The notes beneath the pieces were generated by a model. It was not told where the DNA came from. It was given only the letters and a program-made list of their open reading frames with translations, and made no database searches. This document shows, piece after piece, positions 23,947 through 33,012 of a DNA stretch of 38,575 nucleotides. The position numbers were made by a program, and so were the translations under genes. The first letter of the stretch is position 1, and every line of letters begins with the position of its first letter. Source of the stretch: Pseudolysinimonas yzui (GTDB lineage: Bacteria; Actinomycetota; Actinomycetes; Actinomycetales; Microbacteriaceae); contig NZ_BNAI01000013.1 of NCBI RefSeq assembly GCF_014653215.1, forward strand, positions 1 to 38,575, given 5' to 3'.

Positions 23947-24600
23947 GTGTCCGACTACCTCCGCGCGACCGTCACCCTCGACCAGGAGCTCGCACTGAAG
24001 ACCGCCGCCGTGCGGCTCGCACGCGACTTCGAGGGCGTCTACGGCACCGAGACGATCGAACGCTTCCTGCACACCTCGTACGACCAGTTCGCCGGCACCG
24101 CGAAGGTGCTCAACTTCCTCCCCCTGCTCGCGGAGCGGTTCGCGAAGCAGCGGCTCACCGCTCTCAGCCGCGTCGAAGGCAAGGCCCACGACGGCCGGCC
24201 CGCCGTGCTGTTCCTCTGCGTGCACAACGCGGGCCGCTCGCAGATGGCCCTCGGCTTCTTCGAGCACTACGCCGGCGACGCCGCCGTCGGATGGTCGGGC
24301 GGCTCCGAGCCGGGAGCCGAGGTCAACCCGGCCGCGATCGAGGCGATGCGGGAACGCCAGATCGACATCTCGGGCGAATACCCGAAGCCGTGGACCGACG
24401 AGGTCGTGCGCGCCGCCGACGTCGTCATCACGATGGGCTGCGGCGACGCCTGCCCCGTCTTCCCCGGCAAGCGCTACGAGGAGTGGGTGCTCGACGACCC
24501 CGCCGGCAAGGCGGTCGCCGACATCCGCCCCGTGCGCGACGAGATCGAACGCCGCGTGCTGACGTTGCTCGACGAACTCGGCGTCCCCGCGCGCCGCTGA
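23947..24600 (+). CDS. arsC: Arsenate reductase with N-terminal helical domain
   Basis: The 217-residue enzyme reduces arsenate to arsenite. An N-terminal three-helix domain (about residues 1-75) precedes the LMW-phosphatase-like domain. The P-loop is CVHNAGRS (C91, R97), and MGCGDACP supplies further Cys residues for thiol relay. This form matches mycothiol/mycoredoxin-linked actinobacterial arsenate reductases. It starts at GTG 23947 with AAGGAG 6 bases upstream, 11 bases after the fusion gene. The catalytic domain is about 60 percent like the next gene by eye, indicating tandem duplication. Confidence 0.92.
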   Translation: MSDYLRATVTLDQELALKTAAVRLARDFEGVYGTETIERFLHTSYDQFAGTAKVLNFLPLLAERFAKQRLTALSRVEGKAHDGRPAVLFLCVHNAGRSQMALGFFEHYAGDAAVGWSGGSEPGAEVNPAAIEAMRERQIDISGEYPKPWTDEVVRAADVVITMGCGDACPVFPGKRYEEWVLDDPAGKAVADIRPVRDEIERRVLTLLDELGVPARR

Positions 24601-24622
24601 CCACCACCCTCAAGGAGATCGC

Positions 24623-25033
24623 ATGTCTGAGAAGCCCACCGTCCTGTTCGTCTGCGTGCACAACGCCGGCCGATCGCAGATGGCCGCCGGCTATATGCGC
24701 GAGCTGTCGGGCGGACGCGTCGAGGTGCTGTCGGCCGGGTCGGAGCCGAAGGAGAGCATCAACCCGGTCGCCGTCGCGGCGATGGCCGAGGAGGGCATCG
24801 ACATCGCGGGCAACGTTCCGAAGATCCTCACCGTGGAAGCGGTGAAGGAATCGGATGTCGTCATCACGATGGGCTGCGGCGACACCTGCCCGATCTTCCC
24901 CGGCAAGCGCTACGAGGACTGGGAACTCGAAGACCCGGCGGGCAAAGACCTCGAAACCGTCCGGCGGGTGCGCGACGACATCCGCGGCCGGGTCGAGGGG
25001 CTGCTCGCCGAGATCCTGCCCGCCGCGGTCTGA
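24623..25033 (+). CDS. arsC: Arsenate reductase, LMW phosphatase type
   Basis: The 136-residue protein is the catalytic domain alone. The P-loop CVHNAGRS has nucleophile C11 and R17; the MGCGDTCPIFPGKRYEDW segment matches that of the upstream paralogue. AAGGAG lies 6 bases before the ATG, 22 bases after the previous stop. It is the third CX5R reductase domain in a row and the last gene of the rightward ars operon. Confidence 0.93.
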   Translation: MSEKPTVLFVCVHNAGRSQMAAGYMRELSGGRVEVLSAGSEPKESINPVAVAAMAEEGIDIAGNVPKILTVEAVKESDVVITMGCGDTCPIFPGKRYEDWELEDPAGKDLETVRRVRDDIRGRVEGLLAEILPAAV

Positions 25034-25040
25034 CCCGGCG

Positions 25041-25057
25041 CCAGCCGGCCGGGCTGG
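25041..25057 (+). terminator. Possible weak terminator hairpin after the ars operon
   Basis: CCAGCC (25041-25046) pairs with GGCTGG (25052-25057) around a 5-base loop, 7 bases after the stop codon. No T run follows, so termination is uncertain. Confidence 0.35.
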
Positions 25058-25070
25058 GTAGCGTCGAAGC

Positions 25071-25358
25071 ATGACTGACACGGTGGTGCACGACCAGGCA
25101 GGTTCGCGATTCGTCCTGATGCGCGGCGATCGGGAGCTCGGGTTCACCGAGTACGTGACGCGCGACGACGGCGGGATCGTGTTCACCCACACCGAGATCG
25201 ACCCGGAGGTGCAGGAGCGGGGGCTCGGGTCGGCGCTCGTGCGCGGCGCGCTCGACGATCTGCGAGGGTCGACGACGGTGCGGATCCGGGCGACCTGTCC
25301 GTTCGTGCGGCGGTTCCTGGCCGAGCATCCCGAGTATGAGGATCTGACGACGCGGTAG
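25071..25358 (+). CDS. Small GNAT-like N-acetyltransferase (NATD1/YidJ type)
   Basis: The 95-residue protein belongs to the short GCN5-related acetyltransferase group. The strand pattern runs from SRFVLMRGDRELGFTEYV to GGIVFTHTEIDPEVQERGLGSALV, where ERGLGSALV is the acetyl-CoA pyrophosphate loop; RIRATCPFVRRFLAEHPEY closes the fold, as in this group. The substrate is unknown. The ATG follows AGCGTCGAAGC, a weak ribosome site. It lies between the ars operon and the HNH gene and may be co-transcribed with ars. Confidence 0.85.
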   Translation: MTDTVVHDQAGSRFVLMRGDRELGFTEYVTRDDGGIVFTHTEIDPEVQERGLGSALVRGALDDLRGSTTVRIRATCPFVRRFLAEHPEYEDLTTR

Positions 25359-25391
25359 ACACTCGTTCTATTTTGCACGCGTTGAAAGTGC

Positions 25392-25420
25392 TTGCGGTTC
25401 GTAGTTGTCTTCGATAGGAT
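25392..25420 (+). promoter_or_regulatory. Probable promoter of the HNH gene
   Basis: TTGCGG (25392-25397), a 17-base spacer and TAGGAT (25415-25420) lie 60 bases before the chosen start in a locally A/T-richer stretch (25365-25440). Confidence 0.55.
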
Positions 25421-25479
25421 GGTCTTGCTCGTGCCGAGCATTCCGTTCTGAATGACGAACTGTGAACTGGGAGATCGGC

Positions 25480-26799
25480 GTGAGCCTGCCTGCCGTGCCT
25501 GTGATCGAGGTCCCTGACCTCTCCGGGTTGGCGCGTGCGTCGCATCAGGAGTTGATGGTGGGGATGCGGCACTGGTCGGCGCATGTGCGTTCCGCGGAGT
25601 CGGTGGTCGCCGCGTTCGCGGGGGAGATTGATCGGCGGTCGTCGCGGGATGCCGGGTATGAGGGGTTGGCGGCCTCGACGGGGGCGCGCGGGCCTGAGGG
25701 GTTGGTGTCGAGCCTGACGGGGAAGTCGGTGCGGGATGCGCGGGATCTGGTGACGGTGGGGCGGTTGCTGGATGCCCCGCCGGTGTGGTTGACGGATGTC
25801 GCGGCCGGGGTGGCTTCGGGTGAGGTGTCGGTGGGGGCTGCGGCGGCGATCGTCACCGGGCTCGGCGCGCCGACTCCGGAACTGGGGGCGGATGATCTGC
25901 TCGACGCCGCACAGACCCTGGTTGCTGAAGCCGGGCAGCTGCCGCCGGAGAAGGTCGCCCGCCTCGCCCGGGAGATGCGGGATGAGTTGGATGCCGCCGG
26001 GGTCGCGGACCGGGAACAGGCACTACGGCAGAAGCGATTCCTGCGCCTCACCCCACGAGCCGATGGGATGACCAGCATCTTCGGCCTGCTCGACCCGGAG
26101 TCGGCGGCTCTGGTCACCGACGCGATCGACTGCGTCACCGCCCCCCGCCGCAACGGACCCCGCTTCCTCGACGACACCGAACGCGCCCGCGCCGACGCGA
26201 TCGTGAACGACCCCCGCAGCACCGAGCAACTCGCCCTCGACGCGCTCGTGGAGATGATCCGCATCGCCGCCGCCGCCGACCCCGGACGCATCTTCGGGAT
26301 CCGCAAACCCGCCGTGCGGGTCCATGTCGACGCCCGCGACCTGCAACGCCGCGAAGGTGCCGGGCACCTCGAAGGGCAAACCGCCGCCGTGTCGATCGCC
26401 ACCGTCGAACGCCACGCCTGTGCTGACGGTTACGTTCCGATCCGGTTTGAATCCGGCGGTGCCATCGACGTCGGCCTCACCCAACGACTCTTCACCACCC
26501 GGCAGCGGATCGCCCTCGCCGCGATCTGGGGCGGCTGCGCCCACCCCGACTGCGACCGCCCACCCTCCTGGTGCGAAGCCCACCACGCCACCGAATGGGA
26601 CAACGGCGGACCCACCGACATCGCAAACGGAATCCTCCTCTGCCGCTTCCACCACCTCCTCACCCACAACATGGGCTGGAACATCCGACCACCCGACCGA
26701 CCCGGCGGGACATGGCTCATGCACCCACCATCCCGAGGGTCGGGTATTCGAAAGCCCATCGAACTCACCAGCAAGCACCCGCTGCGACGAAAGCAATGA
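25480..26799 (+). CDS. DUF222 / HNH endonuclease domain protein (13E12-repeat family)
   Basis: The 439-residue protein has an N-terminal DUF222 helical domain (to about residue 300) and a C-terminal HNH nuclease domain (about 335-390) with zinc Cys pairs and the CAHPDCDRPPSWCEAHHATEW and CRFHHLLTH segments. Such genes occur in many copies in actinobacterial genomes and are thought to be mobile or self-spreading; biological role unknown. The GTG at 25480, with GGGAG 6 bases upstream, is preferred over the GTG at 25462. Third codon positions switch from mostly G (before about 25,850) to mostly C (after about 26,000), which suggests a mosaic origin. Confidence 0.9.
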   Translation: MSLPAVPVIEVPDLSGLARASHQELMVGMRHWSAHVRSAESVVAAFAGEIDRRSSRDAGYEGLAASTGARGPEGLVSSLTGKSVRDARDLVTVGRLLDAPPVWLTDVAAGVASGEVSVGAAAAIVTGLGAPTPELGADDLLDAAQTLVAEAGQLPPEKVARLAREMRDELDAAGVADREQALRQKRFLRLTPRADGMTSIFGLLDPESAALVTDAIDCVTAPRRNGPRFLDDTERARADAIVNDPRSTEQLALDALVEMIRIAAAADPGRIFGIRKPAVRVHVDARDLQRREGAGHLEGQTAAVSIATVERHACADGYVPIRFESGGAIDVGLTQRLFTTRQRIALAAIWGGCAHPDCDRPPSWCEAHHATEWDNGGPTDIANGILLCRFHHLLTHNMGWNIRPPDRPGGTWLMHPPSRGSGIRKPIELTSKHPLRRKQ

Positions 26800-26836
26800 C
26801 GCCGAGGCGCGAGGGAGAGCTCTGTCTGGTGACGAG

Positions 26837-27127
26837 CTACTTCTTCTCAGAGATGTCGATGTGGGCGATGCCCTTGTCGAGGTCGAGCAGCGGGTCACCC
26901 GGCGCGGGGGCGGGGGCGGGCAGCTCGGTCTGGCGCTCCTGCTCCTGGAGTGCCTCCTGGCGGCTCGGCGCGAACAGGCCGTCGATCGGGCCCATGATGT
27001 TGCCCGCAGAACGCAGGCCGTCTTTGCCCTTCATCGAGAAGTCCATGAAGCCGGCGATCTGGCCGACGACACACACGGCGACGATCGCCACCGGCACGAC
27101 GACCCACCAGATCCACTCCACCGGCAC
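26837..27127 (-). CDS. Small single-span membrane protein, unknown
   Basis: Function not recognised. The 96-residue protein has one membrane segment at about residues 4-24, a short loop with FMDFSMKGKDGLRSAGNIMGPIDGLFAPSR, and an acidic/proline-rich soluble tail ending HIDISEKK. The GTG at 27127 has no clear ribosome site; a second GTG lies two codons later. It is convergent with the HNH gene (37-base gap) and lies just downstream of the ABC ATPase gene, with which it may be co-transcribed. Confidence 0.7.
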   Translation of the reverse strand: MPVEWIWWVVVPVAIVAVCVVGQIAGFMDFSMKGKDGLRSAGNIMGPIDGLFAPSRQEALQEQERQTELPAPAPAPGDPLLDLDKGIAHIDISEKK

Positions 27128-27170
27128 AGGATACGGGGCGCACCCTGAAGAACAACCGGCGCCGCAGCAG

Positions 27171-27934
<764 letters not shown>

Positions 27935-27938
<4 letters not shown>

Positions 27939-28963
27939 GCCCACCCTCCCGACCGGCGACGCTGCCGCCACAGGAGGAAGAAGAAGAACGGTCCGCCGAC
28001 GAGGGAGGTCAACATCCCGATCGGAAGTCCCGCCCCGGGAACGATCGTGCGGGCCAGCAGGTCGGCGGCGAGGATCAGCACCGCACCGCCGAAGGCGGAG
28101 GCGACGATGAGGCCGCGGTGACGCGGGCCGAGCAGCATGCGCATGATGTGCGGCACGACCAGTCCGACGAACGCGATGATGCCGACGAACGCCACCGCGA
28201 CACCGGTGAGCAGCGCCACCAGCACGATCGAGGCGATGCGCAGGCGTTCGACGTCGAGCCCGAGGTGCCGGGCGTTGCGCTCCCCGAGGGCGAGCAGGTC
28301 GTAGCGCCGACCCAGCAGCACCGCGGCCACCACGCCGACCACGCACACCCCCGCCACGACAACGACCTCGTGCCAGAGCGACCCGTTGAGGTCGCCCAAC
28401 TGCCAGAAGACGATCTGTTCCCGGCTCGCCGGGTTCGCGACGAACAGCACGAACGCGAGACCCGCCCCCGCGAAGGCGTTGACGGCGATCCCGGTGAGCA
28501 GCAGGGTGACGACCTCGGTGCGACCGTTCGCCCGCGAGACGAAGTAGACGAGCAGTGTCGCGAGCAGGCCTCCGGCGAACGCCAACGCCGCGACGGCGTA
28601 GTCGCCGACCGCCGCGACGCCGAGCACGATCGCGGTGGCCGCCCCGAGGGCCGCCCCTGCCGACACCCCGACGACGCCGGGTTCCGCGAGGGGGTTGCCG
28701 AAGATCGCCTGCATCACCGCACCCGCCGCTGCGAGAGCCGCCCCGACGAGGATCGCCATGACGATGCGCGGGAACCGGATCACCCACAGCGTCGACTCGG
28801 CGATCGGGTCGGCGGGCGCCCAGTCGTTCGCGACGCCGACGGCGCGTAGCAGCGAGCCCACGACTTCGGTCGGCGACACCGGGAACTGCCCGAGCACGGC
28901 CGACAACAGGATGCCGCCAACCAGCAGAGCGCCGAGCGCGGCGCCGACGATCGCCCGCCTCAC
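27935..28963 (-). CDS. FecCD/BtuC-family ABC permease
   Basis: The 342-residue inner-membrane protein has about ten membrane segments. FecCD hallmarks include GQFPVSPTEV after segment 1, FGNPLAEPGVVGVSAGAALGA, and the ATPase-docking GIIAFVGLVVPHIMRMLLGPRHR segment near residue 260. The GTG at 28963 overlaps the lipoate-ligase stop (GTGA), so the three genes are translationally linked. Substrates of the family are siderophores, heme or cobalamin; none can be assigned here. Confidence 0.92.
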
Positions 28964-30009
28964 GGGACCCGGTACAACCACTCGTCGGTGCCGAACTTCG
29001 TCTCGACGAGTTCCCGCGCCCGTTCGAGTTCGAAGTCGGTGAGCGACCCGTCGGTCAGCCCGTGCAGCCCGCGGAAGGTGTCGATCATCCGCTCGATGAT
29101 CTGCTCCCGCGTCATGCCGGTCTGACGGCGCAGCGGGTCGACGCGCTTGTTCGCCGACTTCGTGCCCTTGTCGCTGAGCTTCTCGCGGCCGATGCGCAGC
29201 ACCTCGGCCATGCGGTCGCCGTCCATGTCGTACGCCATCGTGACGTGGTGCAGTACCCCGCCGTTGCCGAGCCGCTTCTGCGCGGCACCGCCGATCTTGC
29301 CGGTCGGCGAGGCGATGTCGTTGAGCGGAACGTACGACGCGTCGATGCCGAGACTCTGCAGGGCCTGCACCGCCCACTCGTCGAAGAACGCGTACGAGTC
29401 GGCGAACGACATGCCCTGCACGAGGTCGATCGGCGCGTAGATCGAGTAGGTCACCGCCCCCGGCGGTTCGATGAACATCGCGCCGCCACCCGAGATGCGG
29501 CGCACCACCGGAAAGCCGTACTTCGCCGCGTTGACCGGGTCGACCTCGTTCTTCACCGACTGGAAACTGCCGATGACGACGGCCGGCGACGCCCACTCCC
29601 AGAACCGCAGAGTCGGGGCGCGGCGTCCGTCGCCGACCTCCTCGGCGAGCACCTGGTCGAGGGCGAGGTGCATCAGCGGATCGAGCGCACCCGGACGCAC
29701 CAGCTCCCACGCATAGTCGTTCCACCCGGTGGCGCGCTTGAGGGCCCGGCGCACCGCCGTCGCCACCGAGTCGGCCGAGAAGCCGAGCATCACGGCACCT
29801 TCCGGAAGCGCCGCGGTGACCGCCTTCGCGATGTCTGCAGCGTCGCTCGTCACCGGCAGCCCGGTGAGGGCCGCGTCGATCGCCGGCAGCGCCTCGTCGG
29901 GGTCGAGGAAGAAGTCACCCGACACCCGCACGTCACGGAGGCGACCGTCGGCGACGTCGAGGTCGACGACGACGAGCTTGCCGCCGGGCACCTTGAACTC
30001 GCCGTGCAT
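28960..30009 (-). CDS. lplA: Lipoate-protein ligase with N-terminal accessory domain
   Basis: The 349-residue protein attaches lipoate to the E2 or GcvH proteins after activation by ATP. Residues 1-90 look like the small accessory domain (KVPGGKLVVVDLDV, RDVRVSGDFFLDP) that is C-terminal in E. coli LplA and a separate LplB in archaea. The catalytic biotin/lipoate ligase domain follows, with RRISGGGAMFIEPPGAV and GKIGGAAQKRLGNGGVLHHVT as the lipoyl-AMP site and conserved lysine. So the domain order is reversed. AGGAGG lies 6 bases before the ATG. It is coupled by a GTGA overlap to the ABC permease. Confidence 0.9.
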   Translation of the reverse strand: MHGEFKVPGGKLVVVDLDVADGRLRDVRVSGDFFLDPDEALPAIDAALTGLPVTSDAADIAKAVTAALPEGAVMLGFSADSVATAVRRALKRATGWNDYAWELVRPGALDPLMHLALDQVLAEEVGDGRRAPTLRFWEWASPAVVIGSFQSVKNEVDPVNAAKYGFPVVRRISGGGAMFIEPPGAVTYSIYAPIDLVQGMSFADSYAFFDEWAVQALQSLGIDASYVPLNDIASPTGKIGGAAQKRLGNGGVLHHVTMAYDMDGDRMAEVLRIGREKLSDKGTKSANKRVDPLRRQTGMTREQIIERMIDTFRGLHGLTDGSLTDFELERARELVETKFGTDEWLYRVP

Positions 30010-30059
30010 GTCGTCCTCCTGGCGGGCCCGCCGGGTCGGGAAGGTGAGCGAATGCCAGC

Positions 30060-30950
30060 CTAACGAGTGGCGGTACCTGGCGCGGCTGCGGTCGCCTTCG
30101 CGTCGAGCCAGGCGACCAGGTCGGCGATCACCTCGGCCCGGTTGATCTCGTTGAACATCTCGTGGCGACCCTCGTCGTAAATCTTGACCACGACATCCGA
30201 AAGGCCGCCCCGGCCGCGGTACGCCTTCGCCAGCAGTTCGACGCTCTTCGGCCCGCCGAGCGGGTCTTCGCTGCCGATCAGGATGAGCAGTGGCAGGTCG
30301 CGGTTCAGCTTCGTCGGGCGGCCCAGGAGCCGCATCCCGTCGCGCACCCCGAACAGCTTCGCGGCCTTCGCGTCGAAGGTCAGGGGGTCGGCGGCGAATC
30401 GCGTCCAGACGTCGGGGTCGCGGCTCAGCCACTCCGTTCCGGTGCCGCCGGGCAGCCGGTGCCGCTTCGACAGGTCGCCGCTGTTCATGTGCCGCAGGGT
30501 GCGGTACGGCGTGCCGGAGAGCACCGCGGCGGTGTACGGCGACGCGTCGTCGTTGAGGATCATCTGGGCGAAGATCGAGCCGAGGCTGTGCCCCAGCAGC
30601 ACGAGCGGCAGCTTGGGGTGCTCGGCGTGCGCGATGCCCGAGAGCTGCTGGATGCCGGCGATCGTCGCGCGCACCCCGCCCGGGCCGAGGCGGCCGAGTC
30701 TGGTCGTGTCGTGACCCCACTGCTGGAGTCCGGTCTGCCCATGCCCGCGCAGGTCGCCCGCGTAGACGGTGTAGCCGGCGGCGACGAGCGCCTGCGCCAG
30801 ATCCTCGTAGCGGGTCGCGTACTCGCCGAGCCCGTGCACGATCTGCACTATCGCTTTCGGGTTTCCCGCACGCCACTCGTAGTAGTGGATGGTGACGCCC
30901 TCGGCGTCCTCGAACGTGTAGTCCCCGCGTGCCGCCGTGAAACCGGGCAT
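30060..30950 (-). CDS. Alpha/beta hydrolase, monoacylglycerol-lipase-like
   Basis: The 296-residue protein resembles serine aquaporin-unrelated lipases of the lysophospholipase/monoglyceride lipase group. The nucleophile elbow is GHSLG with S122, the oxyanion region is VHGLGEYATRYE, the acid is D in GSEDPLGG, and the His is in EGRHEMFNE. No signal peptide is seen. GAGGAGG lies 7 bases before the ATG at 30950; the open frame extends further upstream to 31013 but with no ribosome site. It precedes the lipoate ligase by 50 bases on the same strand and may be in one transcript. Confidence 0.9.
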   Translation of the reverse strand: MPGFTAARGDYTFEDAEGVTIHYYEWRAGNPKAIVQIVHGLGEYATRYEDLAQALVAAGYTVYAGDLRGHGQTGLQQWGHDTTRLGRLGPGGVRATIAGIQQLSGIAHAEHPKLPLVLLGHSLGSIFAQMILNDDASPYTAAVLSGTPYRTLRHMNSGDLSKRHRLPGGTGTEWLSRDPDVWTRFAADPLTFDAKAAKLFGVRDGMRLLGRPTKLNRDLPLLILIGSEDPLGGPKSVELLAKAYRGRGGLSDVVVKIYDEGRHEMFNEINRAEVIADLVAWLDAKATAAAPGTATR

Positions 30951-31048
30951 CGACGCCTCCTCGTTGGACTCATCGTACTTTTCCGCGGTCGCCGCATGCA
31001 CGAGCGAGCGCACGGGAGAGGCGTGATCCCCTGCCGTAAGGTTCTGCC

Positions 31049-32152
31049 GTGACCCGCGTCGTGATCGCCCCCGACTCGTTCAAGGGCACCGCGACCGCCC
31101 GAGACGCGGCCCGAGCGATCGCCCGCGGGTGGGCGTCGGTGCGTCCCGACGACGAGCTGGTCCTGGCGCCCCAGGCGGACGGCGGCGAGGGCACGATCGA
31201 CGCGGTCGCAGCAGCCGTCGCGGGCGCCGAGGTGCGCACCGCGACCGTGACCGGACCCGACGGGCGTGATGTCGAGGCGCGCTGGCTGTTGCTCGACTCG
31301 GGCGAGGCGGTGCTCGAACTCGCCGAGAGTTCGGGGCTTCCGCTGATGGACGAACTCGATCCGCTCGGAGCCGGCACCCGCGGTCTCGGGGAGCTGATCG
31401 GTGTCGCCCTCGACGCCGGCGCGACCGCCCTCACCGTCGGGCTGGGCGGATCGGCCTCCACCGACGGCGGTGCCGGGGCACTCGCGGCGCTCGGGATGAC
31501 GCTCGCCGACGCGTCCGGCCGCCCACTGCCCGACGGGGGTGGCGCCCTGAGTCAGGTCGAGCACCTCGATCGGCGCGGGCTGCGGCCCCCTCCACCGGGC
31601 GGGGTACGCCTGCTCACCGACGTGACCGCTCCGCTGCTCGGCCCCTCCGGTGCCGCCGCCGTCTTCGGGCCGCAGAAGGGAGCCGGGCCGGGCGAGGTCG
31701 CCGAGCTGGATGCGGCGCTCGCGCGATTCGCGCACCTCCTCGGCGGTGACCCCACGGCATCCGGAACCGGCGCCGCCGGAGGCACCGGGTACGGGTTGTC
31801 GGCCGGCTGGGGGGCGACTCTCGTTCCCGGAGCCCCGACGATCGCCGACCTCTCGGGACTCCCCGCCCTCGTCGCCGCAGCCGACGTCGTCATCTCGGGC
31901 GAAGGCCGATTCGACGCGACCTCGATCGACGGCAAGGTCGTCGGCCACGTGCTCGGTCTCATCCCGCCGACCGCGCACGCGGTCGTCATCGCCGGCGCGC
32001 TCGGAGCCGACCCGGTCGTGCTCACCGGGCGTTCCGCGACGGCGATCGCCCTCGACGCGCTCGCCCCGACGGCCGATGCGGCCCGCGCCGATGCCCTGCA
32101 CTGGCTGGAGGTCGCGGGCGCGCGCGCCGCCGAGCTCAGCTCTCGCGGGTGA
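31049..32152 (+). CDS. Glycerate kinase (GarK family)
   Basis: The 367-residue enzyme phosphorylates glycerate to 2- or 3-phosphoglycerate, feeding glycolysis. It opens with VVIAPDSFKGTATA and has APQADGGEGT and the VGLGGSASTDGGAG nucleotide-site motif, plus VISGEGRFDATSIDGKV near residue 285; all are typical of the GarK/GlxK type. The GTG start follows TAAGGTT. It is divergent from the hydrolase and its last 17 bases overlap the convergent transglutaminase gene. Confidence 0.93.
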   Translation: MTRVVIAPDSFKGTATARDAARAIARGWASVRPDDELVLAPQADGGEGTIDAVAAAVAGAEVRTATVTGPDGRDVEARWLLLDSGEAVLELAESSGLPLMDELDPLGAGTRGLGELIGVALDAGATALTVGLGGSASTDGGAGALAALGMTLADASGRPLPDGGGALSQVEHLDRRGLRPPPPGGVRLLTDVTAPLLGPSGAAAVFGPQKGAGPGEVAELDAALARFAHLLGGDPTASGTGAAGGTGYGLSAGWGATLVPGAPTIADLSGLPALVAAADVVISGEGRFDATSIDGKVVGHVLGLIPPTAHAVVIAGALGADPVVLTGRSATAIALDALAPTADAARADALHWLEVAGARAAELSSRG

Positions 32153-32981
32153 TCTCGACGGTCACGAACAACCGGCTGCCGTAGGGCCCCGCATAGACGC
32201 CGCGGAGGGGCGCGACATCCGCATAGTCCCGGCCGCGACCGACCGTCACGTGCCGGTCGCCGATGTCGATCAGGTTGGTCGGGTCGTAACCCCGCCAGGT
32301 TCCGCAGAACCATTCGACCCAGGCGTGCGACTCCCCCGCGACGGTGACGCCGATCGCGGCATCCGGTTGCGGGTGCAGGTATCCGCTCACGTAGCGGGCC
32401 GGGATGCCGACCGAACGCAACGCTCCGATGGCGAGATGGGTGATGTCCTGGCAGACGCCCTTGCGGTGCTCCCAGGCTTCGGCGGCCGTCGTGTACACGC
32501 TGGTCGCGCCCGACACGTACTCGATGCGGTCGCCGATCGCCTGGCAGATCGCGAGCGCCGCGTCGCACGGCGAGTCCGCGGTGGCGACGATGCCGCGGGC
32601 GATCTCGACGACCTCGGCCGGCGGGCGCGTGCGGTGGGTCTGCCCGAGCTGTTCGACGTACTCGGTCGCCGTCTCGATCTCGTCGGCGAGCGCCGTCCAC
32701 TCGAGGCGGTGTTCGGGGTGGTCGCGGTCGCGCACCTCGACCAGGCTCGTCGCGGTGAGGGCGAGCTCGGCGTGCGGGGTGAGGATCTCGAACGACGACA
32801 CCCGGGTGCCCCAGTAGTCGACGTAGGAGTGATGACTCGAGATCGGCAGGATCTCGAGGTTGGAGAACAGCACCAGCTGCCCGTCGGCGCTCACCGGCAG
32901 CATGCGCGCCTCGTTGTACGACGCGGTCACCTCGCCGTCATAGTGGAAGCCGGTCTCGTGCCGGATGCGCAGTCGTTTCAC
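32136..32981 (-). CDS. Transglutaminase-like cysteine peptidase
   Basis: The 281-residue protein has the N-terminal beta-rich domain of bacterial transglutaminase-like proteins and a papain-like core with catalytic C177 (KGVCQD), H219 (ESHAWVEW) and D233 (YDPTN). It is cytoplasmic by lack of a signal peptide. It is the last of a three-gene set with alpha-E and ATP-grasp genes, conserved in many bacteria and proposed to make or process a peptide tag. The gap to the alpha-E stop is 31 bases. Confidence 0.92.
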   Translation of the reverse strand: MKRLRIRHETGFHYDGEVTASYNEARMLPVSADGQLVLFSNLEILPISSHHSYVDYWGTRVSSFEILTPHAELALTATSLVEVRDRDHPEHRLEWTALADEIETATEYVEQLGQTHRTRPPAEVVEIARGIVATADSPCDAALAICQAIGDRIEYVSGATSVYTTAAEAWEHRKGVCQDITHLAIGALRSVGIPARYVSGYLHPQPDAAIGVTVAGESHAWVEWFCGTWRGYDPTNLIDIGDRHVTVGRGRDYADVAPLRGVYAGPYGSRLFVTVEITRES

Positions 32982-33012
32982 GAGACCGCCCCCCTCATGA
33001 GCGCAGTCCCGT

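Noticed and set aside
30951-31013. Longer N-terminus of the alpha/beta hydrolase
   Set aside because: ATG 30950 has GAGGAGG; the upstream in-frame start has none and would narrow the divergent promoter gap.
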